64,000 nucleotides of DNA from Alicycliphilus sp. UBA6560 (GCA_002434305.1 DJJU01000006.1:186001-250000); one strand, 5' to 3'. Numbered from the stretch's first letter, positions 50,517-59,373 are shown. Made by a program: numbers and translations. Notes: generated by a model from the sequence alone, not told the origin.

Positions 50517-50544
50517 TTGCATGCGCGGCAATCGTCGCTAGACT
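50517..50544 (+). promoter_or_regulatory. Promoter of the hybrid histidine kinase
   Basis: TTGCAT, 16 bases, TAGACT. The predicted start of transcription lies about 40 bases before the ATG at 50589. Confidence 0.55.
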
Positions 50545-50588
50545 CTTTTGTATACACGCCGGCGCCGTTTGCCGCGCGTACAAGCTCC

Positions 50589-52658
50589 ATGCCCGACACA
50601 TTGCCCCAACCGTCCGAGTTTCCCCACGCCCCGGGGATGATGAGCGCCAAGGTGCGCGCGTTCGACTGGGCCTCGCACCCGCTGGGCCCCATCGACGGCT
50701 GGCCGCTGGCGTTGCGGGTGGTGCTGGACTTCATGCTGTCCTCGCACTTCCCCAAGTTCCTGGTCTGGGGCGAGCACCAGACCATGTTCTACAACGACGC
50801 CTACGGCCCCATCCTGGGGAACAAGCCGGAGGCGCTGGGGCGGCCCATGCCCGAGGTCTGGCACGAGACCTGGCCCGTGGTGGGCGGCATCGCCGCGCGG
50901 GCCATGGCGGGCGAGGCCACCTTCATGCAGGACATGCCGCTCACCGTGACCCGGCACGGCTACAGCGAGCTGGCCTACTTCACCTTCTGCTTCAGCCCGG
51001 TGCGGGACGAGCGCGGCGTGGTGGGCGGCTGGGCCGCCACCGTCATGGAGACCACGCAGATCAACCACGCCCAGGAGCAGCTGCGCGCCGAGGCCAATTC
51101 GCTGGAGCAGGAGGTTGCCCTGCGCACCGCCGACCGCGATCGCCTGTGGGCGCTGTCGGACGCGCTGATGATCGTTTCGCGCTTCGACGGCGTCATAGTC
51201 GCCGCCAACCCCGGCTGGACGCAGGCCCTGGGCTGGAGCGAGCTGGAGACCGTGGGCCGGCACGTGCGCGCCTTTGTGTTTGACGGCGACACCACGGCGC
51301 TGGACGCCGAGGGCAATCTGCTGCGCTCCGAGGCCTACCGCCGGCAGGTGCACATGCGCTTTTTGCGCCGCGACGGGCAGGTGCGTCACATCGCCTGGTC
51401 GGTGGTGGCGGCCAACGGCTTCCTGCACGCCGTGGGGCGCGACGAAACCGAGGAGATCCAGCGCAGCGAGCAGCTCAGCGAGGCCCAGGAGCGCCTGCGC
51501 CAGGGCCAGAAGATGGAGGCTATCGGCCAGCTGACGGGCGGCATCGCACACGACTTTAACAACATGCTGCAGGGCATCGTGCTGCCGCTGCAGCTGATGC
51601 AGCGGCGGCTGGAGCAGGGCCGCGCTGAGGAGGCACAGCGCTACATCGACGCGGCGCTGGCCTCCGCCCGGCGCGCCGCCTCGCTCACGCAGCGACTACT
51701 GGCGTTCTCGCGGCGCCAGCCGCTGGACGTGCGCCCCACCGATGTGGCCGCCATGCTGCAAGGGCTCGAATCCATGCTGCGCAGCAGCTGCAGCGAGAAC
51801 GTCACCCTGACGATCGATGCGCAGCCCGAGGGGCTGTGGAACGTGCGCACCGACTTGCACCAGCTGGAGAGCGCGGTGCTCAACCTGGCCATCAACGCGC
51901 GCGACGCCATGCCCGGCGGCGGCACGCTGCGCCTGGCCGTGTGCAACCAGACCGTGGGCGACGGCCGTGACATGGCCCGGGGCCGCAGCGGCATGGCCGC
52001 GGGCGACTATGTGCGCGTGAGCGTGACCGACACCGGCACCGGCATGACGGCCGACGTCATCGAGCGCGCCTTCGACCCGTTCTTCACCACCAAACCCATC
52101 GGTCTGGGCACGGGCCTGGGCCTGTCCATGATCTACGGCTACATGCGCCAGACCGGCGGGGCGGTGGAGATCGAAAGCCGCGAGGGGGGCGGCACCACCG
52201 TGCACCTGTACCTGCCGCGCAGCGAACAGGAGGCCGATGAGGAGCCGCACCCGGCACTCAGCACCCAGCCGCAGGCGCGCCGGCGCGACTCGGTGCTGGT
52301 GGTGGAGGACGACGCTACGGTGCGCTCGCTGGTGGTGGAGCTGCTGCACGACATGGGCTTTCAGGTCATGCAGGCGGCCACCGGCGCCGAAGCCATGGCC
52401 CTGCTGTCCGGCGTGCTGCAGTACGACCTCCTGATCACCGACGTGGGTCTGCCCGGACCCAACGGCCGCCAGGTGGCCGATTTCGCCCGCGAGCGGCTGC
52501 CGGCCATCCGCGTACTGCTGATGACCGGCTACGCCGAGCGCGCCGCCATGGGCGACGATTTGGTGGGCACGGCCATGGAGCTGATCGTCAAGCCCTTCGA
52601 CGCGCCGGCCTTCGTGCACAAGGTGCAGCAGATCATGCACCAGGAAGGTTCGACGTAA
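50589..52658 (+). CDS. PAS-domain hybrid sensor histidine kinase/response regulator
   Basis: A 689-residue soluble sensor. Two PAS domains (about 20-150, FDWASHPLGPIDGWPLAL and LVWGEHQTMFYNDAY, and 190-315, MIVSRFDGVIVAANPGW) are joined by a coiled coil. The phospho-acceptor region is LTGGIAHDFNNMLQGI, then the ATPase boxes NLAINARDAMPGGG, VTDTGTGMTADVI and GLGTGLGLSMIYG. A C-terminal receiver domain holds its Asp in YDLLITDVGLPGPNGRQ. No membrane helix is seen. No response-regulator gene is adjacent. Signal and output are unknown. Confidence 0.92.
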   Translation: MPDTLPQPSEFPHAPGMMSAKVRAFDWASHPLGPIDGWPLALRVVLDFMLSSHFPKFLVWGEHQTMFYNDAYGPILGNKPEALGRPMPEVWHETWPVVGGIAARAMAGEATFMQDMPLTVTRHGYSELAYFTFCFSPVRDERGVVGGWAATVMETTQINHAQEQLRAEANSLEQEVALRTADRDRLWALSDALMIVSRFDGVIVAANPGWTQALGWSELETVGRHVRAFVFDGDTTALDAEGNLLRSEAYRRQVHMRFLRRDGQVRHIAWSVVAANGFLHAVGRDETEEIQRSEQLSEAQERLRQGQKMEAIGQLTGGIAHDFNNMLQGIVLPLQLMQRRLEQGRAEEAQRYIDAALASARRAASLTQRLLAFSRRQPLDVRPTDVAAMLQGLESMLRSSCSENVTLTIDAQPEGLWNVRTDLHQLESAVLNLAINARDAMPGGGTLRLAVCNQTVGDGRDMARGRSGMAAGDYVRVSVTDTGTGMTADVIERAFDPFFTTKPIGLGTGLGLSMIYGYMRQTGGAVEIESREGGGTTVHLYLPRSEQEADEEPHPALSTQPQARRRDSVLVVEDDATVRSLVVELLHDMGFQVMQAATGAEAMALLSGVLQYDLLITDVGLPGPNGRQVADFARERLPAIRVLLMTGYAERAAMGDDLVGTAMELIVKPFDAPAFVHKVQQIMHQEGST

Positions 52659-52660
52659 AA

Positions 52661-52712
52661 TAGGCTTCCTAGCGCCGCCAGTACGGCGCTGGCAGCTACG
52701 CTTTTAATAGCG
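52661..52712. repeat. R1 repeat copy after the hybrid kinase gene
   Basis: ATAGGCTTCCTAGCGCCGCC, AGTACGGCGCTGGCAGCTAC, GCTTTTAATAG: AGCGCCGCCAGTACGGCGCT pairs as a GC-rich hairpin. It lies just past the kinase stop and could end that transcript. Confidence 0.75.
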
Positions 52713-52769
52713 CGCCGGCCGTAGTGCGCGGTCCGCATCGGGCGCTGTCCCATCATTTTTACCCCGCCA

Positions 52770-52809
52770 CGCCGCGTGTCCGCAGGCCGCCTGCGGCGCG
52801 GCGCTTTTT
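52770..52809 (+). terminator. Terminator-like hairpin directly before metN
   Basis: CGCCGCG, then CCGCAGG, a CCG centre, CCTGCGG and CGCGGCG form a two-part GC stem followed by CTTTTT. The T run ends 20 bases before the metN ATG (52830), too close for an ordinary promoter and leader to fit between. Confidence 0.72.
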
Positions 52810-52829
52810 CGCTTCCTGCACTTTTGTTC

Positions 52830-53879
52830 ATGATCGACCTTCGGGGTATCACCCAGATCTACCAGGGCCCCAGCGGCCCCGTCGAGGCCCTGCGCGGCAT
52901 CGACCTGCACATCACGCCGGGCGAGGTGTTCGGCATCATCGGGCGCAGCGGCGCCGGCAAAAGTTCGCTGGTGCGCGTGATCAACCTGCTCAACCGGCCC
53001 AGCAGCGGCCAGGTGCTGGTGGCGGGGCGCGACATGACGCAGCTGTCCGACAGCCAGCTGCGCGCCGCGCGGCGCGAGATCGGCATGGTGTTCCAGCACT
53101 TCAACCTGCTGTCCTCGCGCACCGTGTACGGCAACGCGGCGCTGCCGCTGGAGCTGGCCGGGCTGTCGGCAGCCGAGATCCGCGAGCGCGTCGGGCCGCT
53201 GCTGGAGCTGGTCGGCCTGTCGCACCTGGCCGACCGCTACCCGGCGCAGATCTCCGGCGGGCAAAAGCAGCGGGTGGGCATCGCCCGGGCGCTGGCCAGC
53301 CGGCCGAAGGTGCTGCTGTCCGACGAGGCCACCAGCGCGCTGGACCCGGAGACCACGCGCTCCATTCTGGACTTGCTGCGCCAGGTCAACCGCGACCTGG
53401 GCGTGACGGTGGTGCTGATCACGCACCAGATGCAGGTCATCAAGCAGATCGCCGACCGTGTGGCGGTGATCGACGCCGGCCGCATCGCCGAGATGGGCAG
53501 CGTCATTGACGTCTTCACCCGCCCGCGCGAGTCCATCACCAAGAGCCTGATCGACGAGATCGTGCCGCAGGAGCTGCCCGCCAGCGTGCTGGCACGCGTG
53601 CGCCAGTTGGCGGCGCGGCTGGCGCCGGGCCATAGCGGCCAGCTGCTGCGCCTGTCATACGCCGGCGAGCAGGCCTACGAGCCCATCCTGTCGCACCTGA
53701 TCCGCGAGCTGGGGCTGGACCTGTCCATCCTGCACGGGCAGATCGACGAGATCCAGCAGCAGACCTTCGGCTCGCTGGCGCTGTATGCCAGCGGCCCCAT
53801 GGCGCGCATCGGCGCCGCCATCGATTACCTGCGCGGACACGGCGTGGCCGTGCGCACGGTGGACGTGAACCACGACTGA
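52830..53879 (+). CDS. metN: Methionine ABC transporter ATP-binding protein MetN
   Basis: ATPase of the D/L-methionine importer, 349 residues. Walker A is GRSGAGKSSLVR, the signature ISGGQKQRVGIAR, Walker B VLLSDEATSALDPET and the switch His ITHQMQVIKQ. The last 90 residues form the NIL domain (LLRLSYAGEQAYEPILSHLI) that binds methionine and inhibits transport. It starts MIDLRGITQIY at 52830; the upstream frame covers a hairpin. metI follows after 16 bases. No metQ is in the window. Confidence 0.95.
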   Translation: MIDLRGITQIYQGPSGPVEALRGIDLHITPGEVFGIIGRSGAGKSSLVRVINLLNRPSSGQVLVAGRDMTQLSDSQLRAARREIGMVFQHFNLLSSRTVYGNAALPLELAGLSAAEIRERVGPLLELVGLSHLADRYPAQISGGQKQRVGIARALASRPKVLLSDEATSALDPETTRSILDLLRQVNRDLGVTVVLITHQMQVIKQIADRVAVIDAGRIAEMGSVIDVFTRPRESITKSLIDEIVPQELPASVLARVRQLAARLAPGHSGQLLRLSYAGEQAYEPILSHLIRELGLDLSILHGQIDEIQQQTFGSLALYASGPMARIGAAIDYLRGHGVAVRTVDVNHD

Positions 53880-53895
53880 GGCGAGGGCGAGAGAC

Positions 53896-54561
53896 GTGTT
53901 CGAGAATTTTTCGGAAATGATGCTGGAGCTGTTTGCCACCTCGCTGTGGGAGACGGTGGTCATGGTCGGCGTGTCCGGCGTGCTGGGCGGGCTGATCGGC
54001 ATTCCGCTGGGGGTGTTTTTGCGGCTGACGGACACCGGCGGCATCCTGCAAAACGGCTGGTCCAACCGGCTGGTGGGCGGCATCGTCAACGCCGTGCGCT
54101 CCACCCCCTTCATCATCTTGCTGGTGGCCATCATCCCGTTCACGCGGCTGGTGACGGGCTCGTCCATCGGCACCTGGGCCGCCGTGGTGCCGCTGACGCT
54201 GGCGTCCGCGCCCTTCGTCGCGCGCCTGGTCGAGACGGCGCTGCGCGAGGTGGACAACGGCCTGGTGGAGGCCGCGCAGTCCATGGGCGCCACCACTGGC
54301 CAGATCGTCTGGAAGGTGCTGCTGCCCGAGGCGCTGCCCGGCATCGTGGCCGGCCTGACCATCAGCTTCGTCAGCCTCACCGGCTACTCGGCCATGGCCG
54401 GCGCCGTGGGTGGCGGCGGGCTGGGCGACCTGGGGATCCGCTACGGCTACCAGCGCTTTCTGCCGGACGTGATGCTGGCCGTGGTGGTCATCCTCATCGT
54501 CTTCGTGCAGGCCATCCAGAGCCTGGGTGACTGGGCCGTGCGCCGGCTGTCGCATCGCTGA
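53896..54561 (+). CDS. metI: Methionine ABC transporter permease MetI
   Basis: A 221-residue inner-membrane permease with five predicted helices. GTG start after GCGAGAGAC. Diagnostic text is LWETVVMVGVSGVLGGLIGIP, IVNAVRSTPFIILLVAIIPF, the EAA loop VEAAQSMGATTGQIVWKVLL and GYSAMAGAVGGGGLGDLGIR. It pairs with MetN; the binding protein must be encoded elsewhere. Confidence 0.95.
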   Translation: MFENFSEMMLELFATSLWETVVMVGVSGVLGGLIGIPLGVFLRLTDTGGILQNGWSNRLVGGIVNAVRSTPFIILLVAIIPFTRLVTGSSIGTWAAVVPLTLASAPFVARLVETALREVDNGLVEAAQSMGATTGQIVWKVLLPEALPGIVAGLTISFVSLTGYSAMAGAVGGGGLGDLGIRYGYQRFLPDVMLAVVVILIVFVQAIQSLGDWAVRRLSHR

Positions 54562-54570
54562 CAGTTTGCT

Positions 54571-54629
54571 CTTGTTTCAATAGCTGCCAGCGCTTGTCTG
54601 GCAGGCGTTAGAGGTCGATTTGGCTCTGA
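54571..54629. repeat. R1 repeat copy after metI
   Basis: TTGTTTCAATAGCTGCCAGC, GCTTGTCTGGCAGGCGTTAG, AGGTCGATTTGGCTCTG. Full-length R1 with the extended GATTTGGCTCT edge. It fills half of the gap to the next gene. Confidence 0.8.
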
Positions 54630-54681
54630 AAACGGGCCTGCCGCATACTCGGGGCAGAACCACACAACGGAGACTTCCGCC

Positions 54682-55788
54682 ATGATCGACACGCCCCGCC
54701 TTTTTGCCCCGCTGGACGACGCCCTGCTGCAGCGTGCGCTACCGCTGCTGGACGACGAATGGCTGCAGCGCGACGCCGACCTGGCGCCCGTGCTGCCCAT
54801 CGTGCTGGCCCGCGGCGTGGGGCAGGATTGGCACAAGGCCGGCACCTTCCGCCACCACCTGGTGGGCGTGGCCCGCTCGCTGGCCCTGTGGCAGCAGCCG
54901 CGCGACGTGCGCCTGCTGGGCCTGCTGCACAGCGTCTACGGCAATGCCTTCGTGGACCTGGTGAAGTTCGACGCCGCCAGCGAACGCCAGCGCCTGCAGG
55001 GCCTAGTCGGCGAAGAAGCCGAGCATCTGGTGCACCTGTTTTGCACCATGAGCCGGGCGCAGTTCGTGCAGAAGGTGCTGGCCGGCGAGGTGCAGGACGA
55101 TGGCTCGCTGCAGGTGGAGCTCAATGGTGCCGCTCCGCGCCAGAGCGTGCGCCTGAGCGCCTACGAAGTGGCGGCATTCACCATCGTCAGCATGGCCGAC
55201 ACCATCGAGCAATGGTTCAGCTGGCAGGACGAGATCTACTCGCGCTTCCCCGGCACCGACACCTCGCGCCGCCAGGCCGTGCACTGGGGCGCGTCGCTGT
55301 GGCCCGGCCCGATGCGGCCCACGGCCCGCATGGTCAGCCAGGTGGCGGCGCTGGGCCGCGCGCTGCACCACCCGGCGCTGGCCGGGCAGCTGCCGCTGCC
55401 GCCAGTGTTCGCCGGCTGCCGCGAGGCCCTGGCACCCCGGGATGAGGCGGCGGCCTGCGCGCTGTACTGGTCGGTGGTGCAGCTGGCCCAGCCGCTGGTG
55501 GACCTGGACGCCGCCACCGCCACGCTGGAGCAGGCCGTGCAGCTCAACCCCTGGGTGGGCGAGCCGCAGATGGTGCTGGCGCAGCTGTACCTGTCCGCCG
55601 GCCGGGGCGAGGACGCCGAGTGCGCCGCGAATGGGGCGCTGCAGCAGTTCTGCACCTGGGGCAATTCGTGGGACAAGCGCGTGCAGTGGGACGCTTGGGT
55701 GGCCTGGACGCGCATCCTGGCGCAGTCGGCGGCCCAGGGCAGTTGGCCCGAGCGGCTGGACAAGCTGAACAACCTGGCGCTGCGCTGA
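54682..55788 (+). CDS. HD-like domain protein with TPR-like C-terminus, unknown function
   Basis: 368 residues. Residues about 50-130 hold paired His and a second His cluster (FRHHLVGVARSLALW, then LLGLLHSVYGNAF) that resemble an HD-type metal site, though the full HD dyad is not evident; it may belong to the DUF6817 group. The C-terminal 90 residues read as a tetratricopeptide pair (ATLEQAVQLNPWVGEPQMVLA, split as AVQLNPWVGEPQMVLAQLYL). An AACGGAG ribosome site is present. No operon partner helps; function unknown. Confidence 0.78.
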   Translation: MIDTPRLFAPLDDALLQRALPLLDDEWLQRDADLAPVLPIVLARGVGQDWHKAGTFRHHLVGVARSLALWQQPRDVRLLGLLHSVYGNAFVDLVKFDAASERQRLQGLVGEEAEHLVHLFCTMSRAQFVQKVLAGEVQDDGSLQVELNGAAPRQSVRLSAYEVAAFTIVSMADTIEQWFSWQDEIYSRFPGTDTSRRQAVHWGASLWPGPMRPTARMVSQVAALGRALHHPALAGQLPLPPVFAGCREALAPRDEAAACALYWSVVQLAQPLVDLDAATATLEQAVQLNPWVGEPQMVLAQLYLSAGRGEDAECAANGALQQFCTWGNSWDKRVQWDAWVAWTRILAQSAAQGSWPERLDKLNNLALR

Positions 55789-55905
55789 CGGCTGACAGAC
55801 ACACGGGACGTGCGGGCGCTGATGCGCCGGCGCGCCAGGCCGATGATGGGCGGGTTGTTTTCTCACCCCCAGCCGCGCTCAGCCAGGAGCGCAGAAAGGC
55901 CCACC

Positions 55906-56460
55906 GTGGATACATACCGCATCGCCGTCGTCGTCGGCAGCCTGCGCAAGGATTCGCTCAACCGCCAGCTCGCCCGCGCCCTGGAGCGCATGGCGCCGCA
56001 GGACTTCCGCTTGACGCAGGTGCGCATCGACGACCTGCCCCTGTACAACCAGGACGACGAGGCGCAGCCGGCCGACGCCGTGCGCCGGCTCAAGACCGAG
56101 ATCGCGAGTGCCCAGGGCGTGCTGTTCGTCACGCCGGAATACAACCGCTCGGTGCCCGGCGTGCTCAAGAACGCCATTGACCATGCCTCGCGCCCCTACG
56201 GCCAGAGCGTGTGGGCCGGCAAGCCGGCCGGGGTGATCGGCGTGTCCACCGGCGCGCCCGGCACCTGCATGGCGCAGCAGCACCTGCGCAACGTGCTGGC
56301 CTATCTGGACATGCCCACCCTGGGCCAGCCCGAAGCGTTTCTGCAGGCCCGCGACGGGCTGTTCACCGAGGACGGACGGATTGGCGAGGCCAGCCGCCTG
56401 TTCGTGCAGGGCTGGCTGGACAAGTACGTGGCCTGGGTGCGGCGCTTCGCCCAGCTGTGA
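55906..56460 (+). CDS. NAD(P)H-dependent FMN reductase
   Basis: A 184-residue flavodoxin-fold reductase. The FMN phosphate loop is GSLRKDSLNRQLARAL and the second signature TPEYNRSVPGVLKNAIDHAS is the hallmark of the ChrR/SsuE-type FMN_red family. It starts at GTG nine bases after AAGG, at VDTYRIAVVVGS; an ATG upstream would add a basic, non-homologous tail. It may reduce quinones, chromate or azo compounds; azoR lies next to it on the other strand. Confidence 0.92.
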   Translation: MDTYRIAVVVGSLRKDSLNRQLARALERMAPQDFRLTQVRIDDLPLYNQDDEAQPADAVRRLKTEIASAQGVLFVTPEYNRSVPGVLKNAIDHASRPYGQSVWAGKPAGVIGVSTGAPGTCMAQQHLRNVLAYLDMPTLGQPEAFLQARDGLFTEDGRIGEASRLFVQGWLDKYVAWVRRFAQL

Positions 56461-56519
56461 AAGCTATCAAAAAAATGGCTGTCCGCGCTTGACTGGCGGG
56501 CGATTGCGCCGTTTTTTGT
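56461..56519. repeat. R1 repeat copy between FMN reductase and azoR
   Basis: AAGCTATCAAAAAAATGGCT, GTCCGCGCTTGACTGGCGGG, CGATTGCGCCGTTTTTTGTG. It fills the gap between two converging genes and ends in a T run, so it may terminate the FMN reductase transcript. Confidence 0.78.
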
Positions 56520-56536
56520 GCTGAGACCCTGGGGTT

Positions 56537-57187
56537 TCAAGCCACCTGCGCCAGGCGCTCCTGGTTGGCAGCGGTGGGCCGCACATGGGTGGCGATGTCG
56601 CCGGCAGCGGCGGCCAGGGCCTTGGTGCGGGCCTCCGGGCCCATGCCCACCCCTTCGGCACGCACGAAGCGCACGTCCGTCACCCCGAAGAAGCCCATGA
56701 TGGTCTGCAGGTAGCTCTCCTGGTGCTCCAGGGCGCGGCCCTGCTCGCTGGTGGAGTACACGCCGCCGCGGCTGGAGGCCACGATGACCGTCTTGCCCTT
56801 TGCCAGGCCTTCGGGGCCGCTGGCGGTATAGCGGAAGGTGCGGCCGGGCTGGGCGATGCGGTCGATCCAGGCCTTGAGCTGCGTGGGGATGGTGAAGTTG
56901 TACAGCGGCGCGCCGATGACCACCACGTCCGCCGCCAGGAACTGGCGTACCAGGCGCTCGGACACGGCGTTCTCGCGCAGCTGGGCCTCGCTCAGCCCCT
57001 CCGTCTGGCCGGTGCGGGGCGCCAGCGAATCCATGGTGAAGTGCGCGGGGGCGTCGGCCGCCAGGTCCAGGTGCTCGACCTGGGTGCCGGGGTGGCTGGC
57101 CACCCAGGCGCGCACGATGTCGGCGCTGAGCTGGCGGGAAACGGATTGGTCGCCGGTGATGGCCGAGTCGATGTGCAGCAGTCTCAT
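56537..57187 (-). CDS. azoR: FMN-dependent NADH-azoreductase
   Basis: A 216-residue flavodoxin-fold enzyme that reduces azo and quinone substrates. MRLLHIDSAITGDQSVSRQL carries the FMN loop, followed by PLYNFTIPTQLKAWIDRIAQ and PGRTFRYTASGPEGLAKGK, and a later SSRGGVYS motif, all typical of AzoR. The ATG at 57187 is preferred; the open frame upstream contains the promoter region. It is divergent from the LysR gene at 57333. Confidence 0.95.
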   Translation of the reverse strand: MRLLHIDSAITGDQSVSRQLSADIVRAWVASHPGTQVEHLDLAADAPAHFTMDSLAPRTGQTEGLSEAQLRENAVSERLVRQFLAADVVVIGAPLYNFTIPTQLKAWIDRIAQPGRTFRYTASGPEGLAKGKTVIVASSRGGVYSTSEQGRALEHQESYLQTIMGFFGVTDVRFVRAEGVGMGPEARTKALAAAAGDIATHVRPTAANQERLAQVA

Positions 57188-57242
57188 GGGATGTCCTTTT
57201 TCGTCACTGTTTGTATGGGTAAACCCGCAATAGGGCGGATGT

Positions 57243-57313
57243 ATAGATTGTGTCTTTGGAACTAAATCTTGATAACCCCTATAAAGCGCGATAGATTGTC
57301 CTGACATTGGAAC
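57243..57313. promoter_or_regulatory. Direct repeats in the azoR-LysR intergenic region
   Basis: ATAGATTGT at 57243 and 57291, and TTGGAAC at 57256 and 57307, form two similar units about 50 bases apart in an AT-rich stretch. They are candidate sites for the adjacent LysR protein. Confidence 0.45.
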
Positions 57314-57332
57314 AACCAGTCGGAGGCGCACG

Positions 57333-58277
57333 GTGCAGGACCTGAACGACATGCTGTACTTCGCCGAGGTCGCCGAGCGTGGCGGCTTCGCTGCGGCCGG
57401 GCGGGCGCTGGGCATTCCCAAGTCACGCCTGTCGCGCAGGGTGGCCGAGCTGGAGGCGCGCCTGGGCGTGCGCCTGCTGCAGCGCACCACGCGCAGCCTG
57501 TCGCTGACCGAGGTGGGCCAGGCCTACCTGCGCCACTGCCTGGCGCTGCGCGAGGCGGCCCAGGCTGCACAGGACACGGTGGATCAGGTACACAGCGAGC
57601 CCTGCGGAACCGTGCGCGTGACCTGCCCGGTGACGCTGGCGCAGTCGGTGCTGGGCGAATTGATGCCGCAGTTCCTGGAGCGCCACCCGGCCGTGCGGGT
57701 GGAGATGCAGGTCAGCAACCGCGTGGTCAACGTGGTGGAGGAGGGCGTGGACGTGGCCCTGCGCGTGCGCAGCTCGGTGGACGACAGCGCCAGCATGGTG
57801 GTCAAGCGCCTGGGCGAAGGCCGTCAGTTCCTGGTGGCCAGCCCGGCGCAGCTGGCGCGCCAGGGCTTGCCTGCCACGCTGGAAGACCTGCGGCGCATGG
57901 ACACCCTGGCCATGTCCGCCGCGGAAGGCCGCGCCAGCCTGGACTTGCGCGGGCCCGGCGGACGCCAGGAGACGGTGCAATTCGCCCCCCGGTATGTGGC
58001 CGACGACCTGGTGACGTTGCGCCTTGCCGCCCTGGCAGGCACGGGACTGTGCTGGCTGCCCGACTACATGTGCATGCCCGATATCCAGGCCGGCCGGCTG
58101 GTGCAGCTGCTGCCCGAGTGGGCGCCGGCGCGCGGCATCGTGCATGCCGTGTTCGCTTCTCGCCGCGGTCTGGCGCCAGCCGTACGCAGCTTTCTCGACT
58201 TCCTCGGGGAGGTGCTGCCGCCGCGTGTGAGCCTGGAGGACGTCTCCGCGACGGTCCCTTATTCAAGAATTGGATAA
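57333..58277 (+). CDS. LysR-family regulator divergent from azoR
   Basis: A 314-residue LTTR starting at GTG behind a strong CGGAGGCG ribosome site. The winged helix reads LNDMLYFAEVAERGGFAAAG, RALGIPKSRLSRRVAELEAR, RLLQRTTRSLSLTEVG. The effector domain starts GTVRVTCPVTLAQSVLGEL. The layout fits the common pattern of a LysR gene beside a quinone or azo reductase that it activates under electrophile stress. It could also affect the sulfate genes downstream, but no evidence points there. Confidence 0.92.
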   Translation: MQDLNDMLYFAEVAERGGFAAAGRALGIPKSRLSRRVAELEARLGVRLLQRTTRSLSLTEVGQAYLRHCLALREAAQAAQDTVDQVHSEPCGTVRVTCPVTLAQSVLGELMPQFLERHPAVRVEMQVSNRVVNVVEEGVDVALRVRSSVDDSASMVVKRLGEGRQFLVASPAQLARQGLPATLEDLRRMDTLAMSAAEGRASLDLRGPGGRQETVQFAPRYVADDLVTLRLAALAGTGLCWLPDYMCMPDIQAGRLVQLLPEWAPARGIVHAVFASRRGLAPAVRSFLDFLGEVLPPRVSLEDVSATVPYSRIG

Positions 58278-58297
58278 ATTTAAAATAATATATTCTT

Positions 58298-58325
58298 TTG
58301 AGTTCTAAGAAGGCGGCCGCACAAT
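58298..58325 (+). promoter_or_regulatory. Possible promoter of the sulfate transport operon
   Basis: TTGAGT, 16 bases, CACAAT, downstream of a 45-base AT-rich island (58261-58305) that stands out in this genome. It fits the 58363 start codon. CysB sites are often AT-rich, but no clear CysB pattern was identified. Confidence 0.4.
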
Positions 58326-58362
58326 GTCTGGAGCTTTTTCTTACAGCCCAGGATTTGTACCG

Positions 58363-59373
58363 ATGACCTCGAAGAAGACCGTCCTCAAGACCCTCATTGC
58401 CTCGGTGGCCCTGGCCGCCAGCGGCCTGGCTGCGGCGCAGGCCAACTCGCTGCTGAACGTGAGCTACGACGTGGCGCGCGAGTTCTACAAGGACTACAAC
58501 CAGGCCTTCATCGCCCACTACAAGAAGACCAAGGGCGTGGATGTGCGCGTGGATCAGTCGCACGCCGGCTCCAGCGCCCAGGCGCGTGCCGTGAACGACG
58601 GCCTGGCGGCCGACGTGGTCACCTTCAACACCACGACCGACGTGCAGTTCCTGGCCGACAACGGGGTGGTGGCCAAGGACTGGGCCAAAAAGTTTCCGCA
58701 CGACGCCTCGCCCACCACTTCCACCATGCTGTTCCTGGTGCGCCACGGCAACCCTAAGAACATCAAGGACTGGGACGACCTGGTCCGCCCGGACGTGAAA
58801 GTCATCGTGGTCAATCCCAAGACCGGTGGCAACGGCCGCTACGCCTACCTGGGCGCCTGGGGCAGCGTGCGCGAGAAGGGCGGCACCGACGCGCAGGCGG
58901 CGGAGTTCGTCGGCAAGCTGTACAAGAACGTGCCGGTGCTGGCCAAGGGCGGGCGCGACGCGACGGCCACCTTCCTGCAGCGCAACATCGGCGACGTGCT
59001 GATCACGTTCGAGTCGGAAGTCGTATCGGTTGAGCGCGAGTTCGGCAAGGGCAAGGTCGATGCCGTGTACCCGTCCACCAGCGTCACCGCCGAGAACCCG
59101 GTGGCCGTGGTCGAGCGCACCGTGGCCAAGAAGGGCACGGGCGAACTGGCCAAGGCCTACCTGGATTACCTGTACTCCGACGAAGCGCAGGAAATCGCCG
59201 CCAAGCACGCCATCCGCCCGCGTTCGGAGGCCGTGCTCAAGCGCCACGCCGACCTGTTCAAGCCCATCCAGCAGTTCACGGTGGCCAAGTACTTCGGCAG
59301 CCTGACCGAGGCGCAGAAGGTGCACTTCAACGACGGCGGCCAGTTCGACAAGCTCTACCAGCCGGGCAAGTAA
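58363..59373 (+). CDS. sbp: Sulfate/thiosulfate-binding protein
   Basis: A periplasmic receptor of 336 residues. A signal peptide (TVLKTLIASVALAASGLAAA) precedes NSLLNVSYDVAREFYKDYN, the Sbp/CysP signature, and then VRVDQSHAGSSAQARAV, VTFNTTTDVQFLAD and NPKTGGNGRYAYLGAWG. AGGA lies ten bases before the ATG at 58363; an earlier ATG at 58324 would precede the likely transcription start. Sbp and CysP cannot be told apart safely. It heads the sbp-cysTWA operon. Confidence 0.94.
   Translation: MTSKKTVLKTLIASVALAASGLAAAQANSLLNVSYDVAREFYKDYNQAFIAHYKKTKGVDVRVDQSHAGSSAQARAVNDGLAADVVTFNTTTDVQFLADNGVVAKDWAKKFPHDASPTTSTMLFLVRHGNPKNIKDWDDLVRPDVKVIVVNPKTGGNGRYAYLGAWGSVREKGGTDAQAAEFVGKLYKNVPVLAKGGRDATATFLQRNIGDVLITFESEVVSVEREFGKGKVDAVYPSTSVTAENPVAVVERTVAKKGTGELAKAYLDYLYSDEAQEIAAKHAIRPRSEAVLKRHADLFKPIQQFTVAKYFGSLTEAQKVHFNDGGQFDKLYQPGK

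Noticed and set aside
52659..52829. SAM or SAH riboswitch in front of metN
   Set aside because: The position and the terminator hairpin invite it, but I could not find the conserved core of any aptamer I know. Kept only as an attenuator hypothesis.
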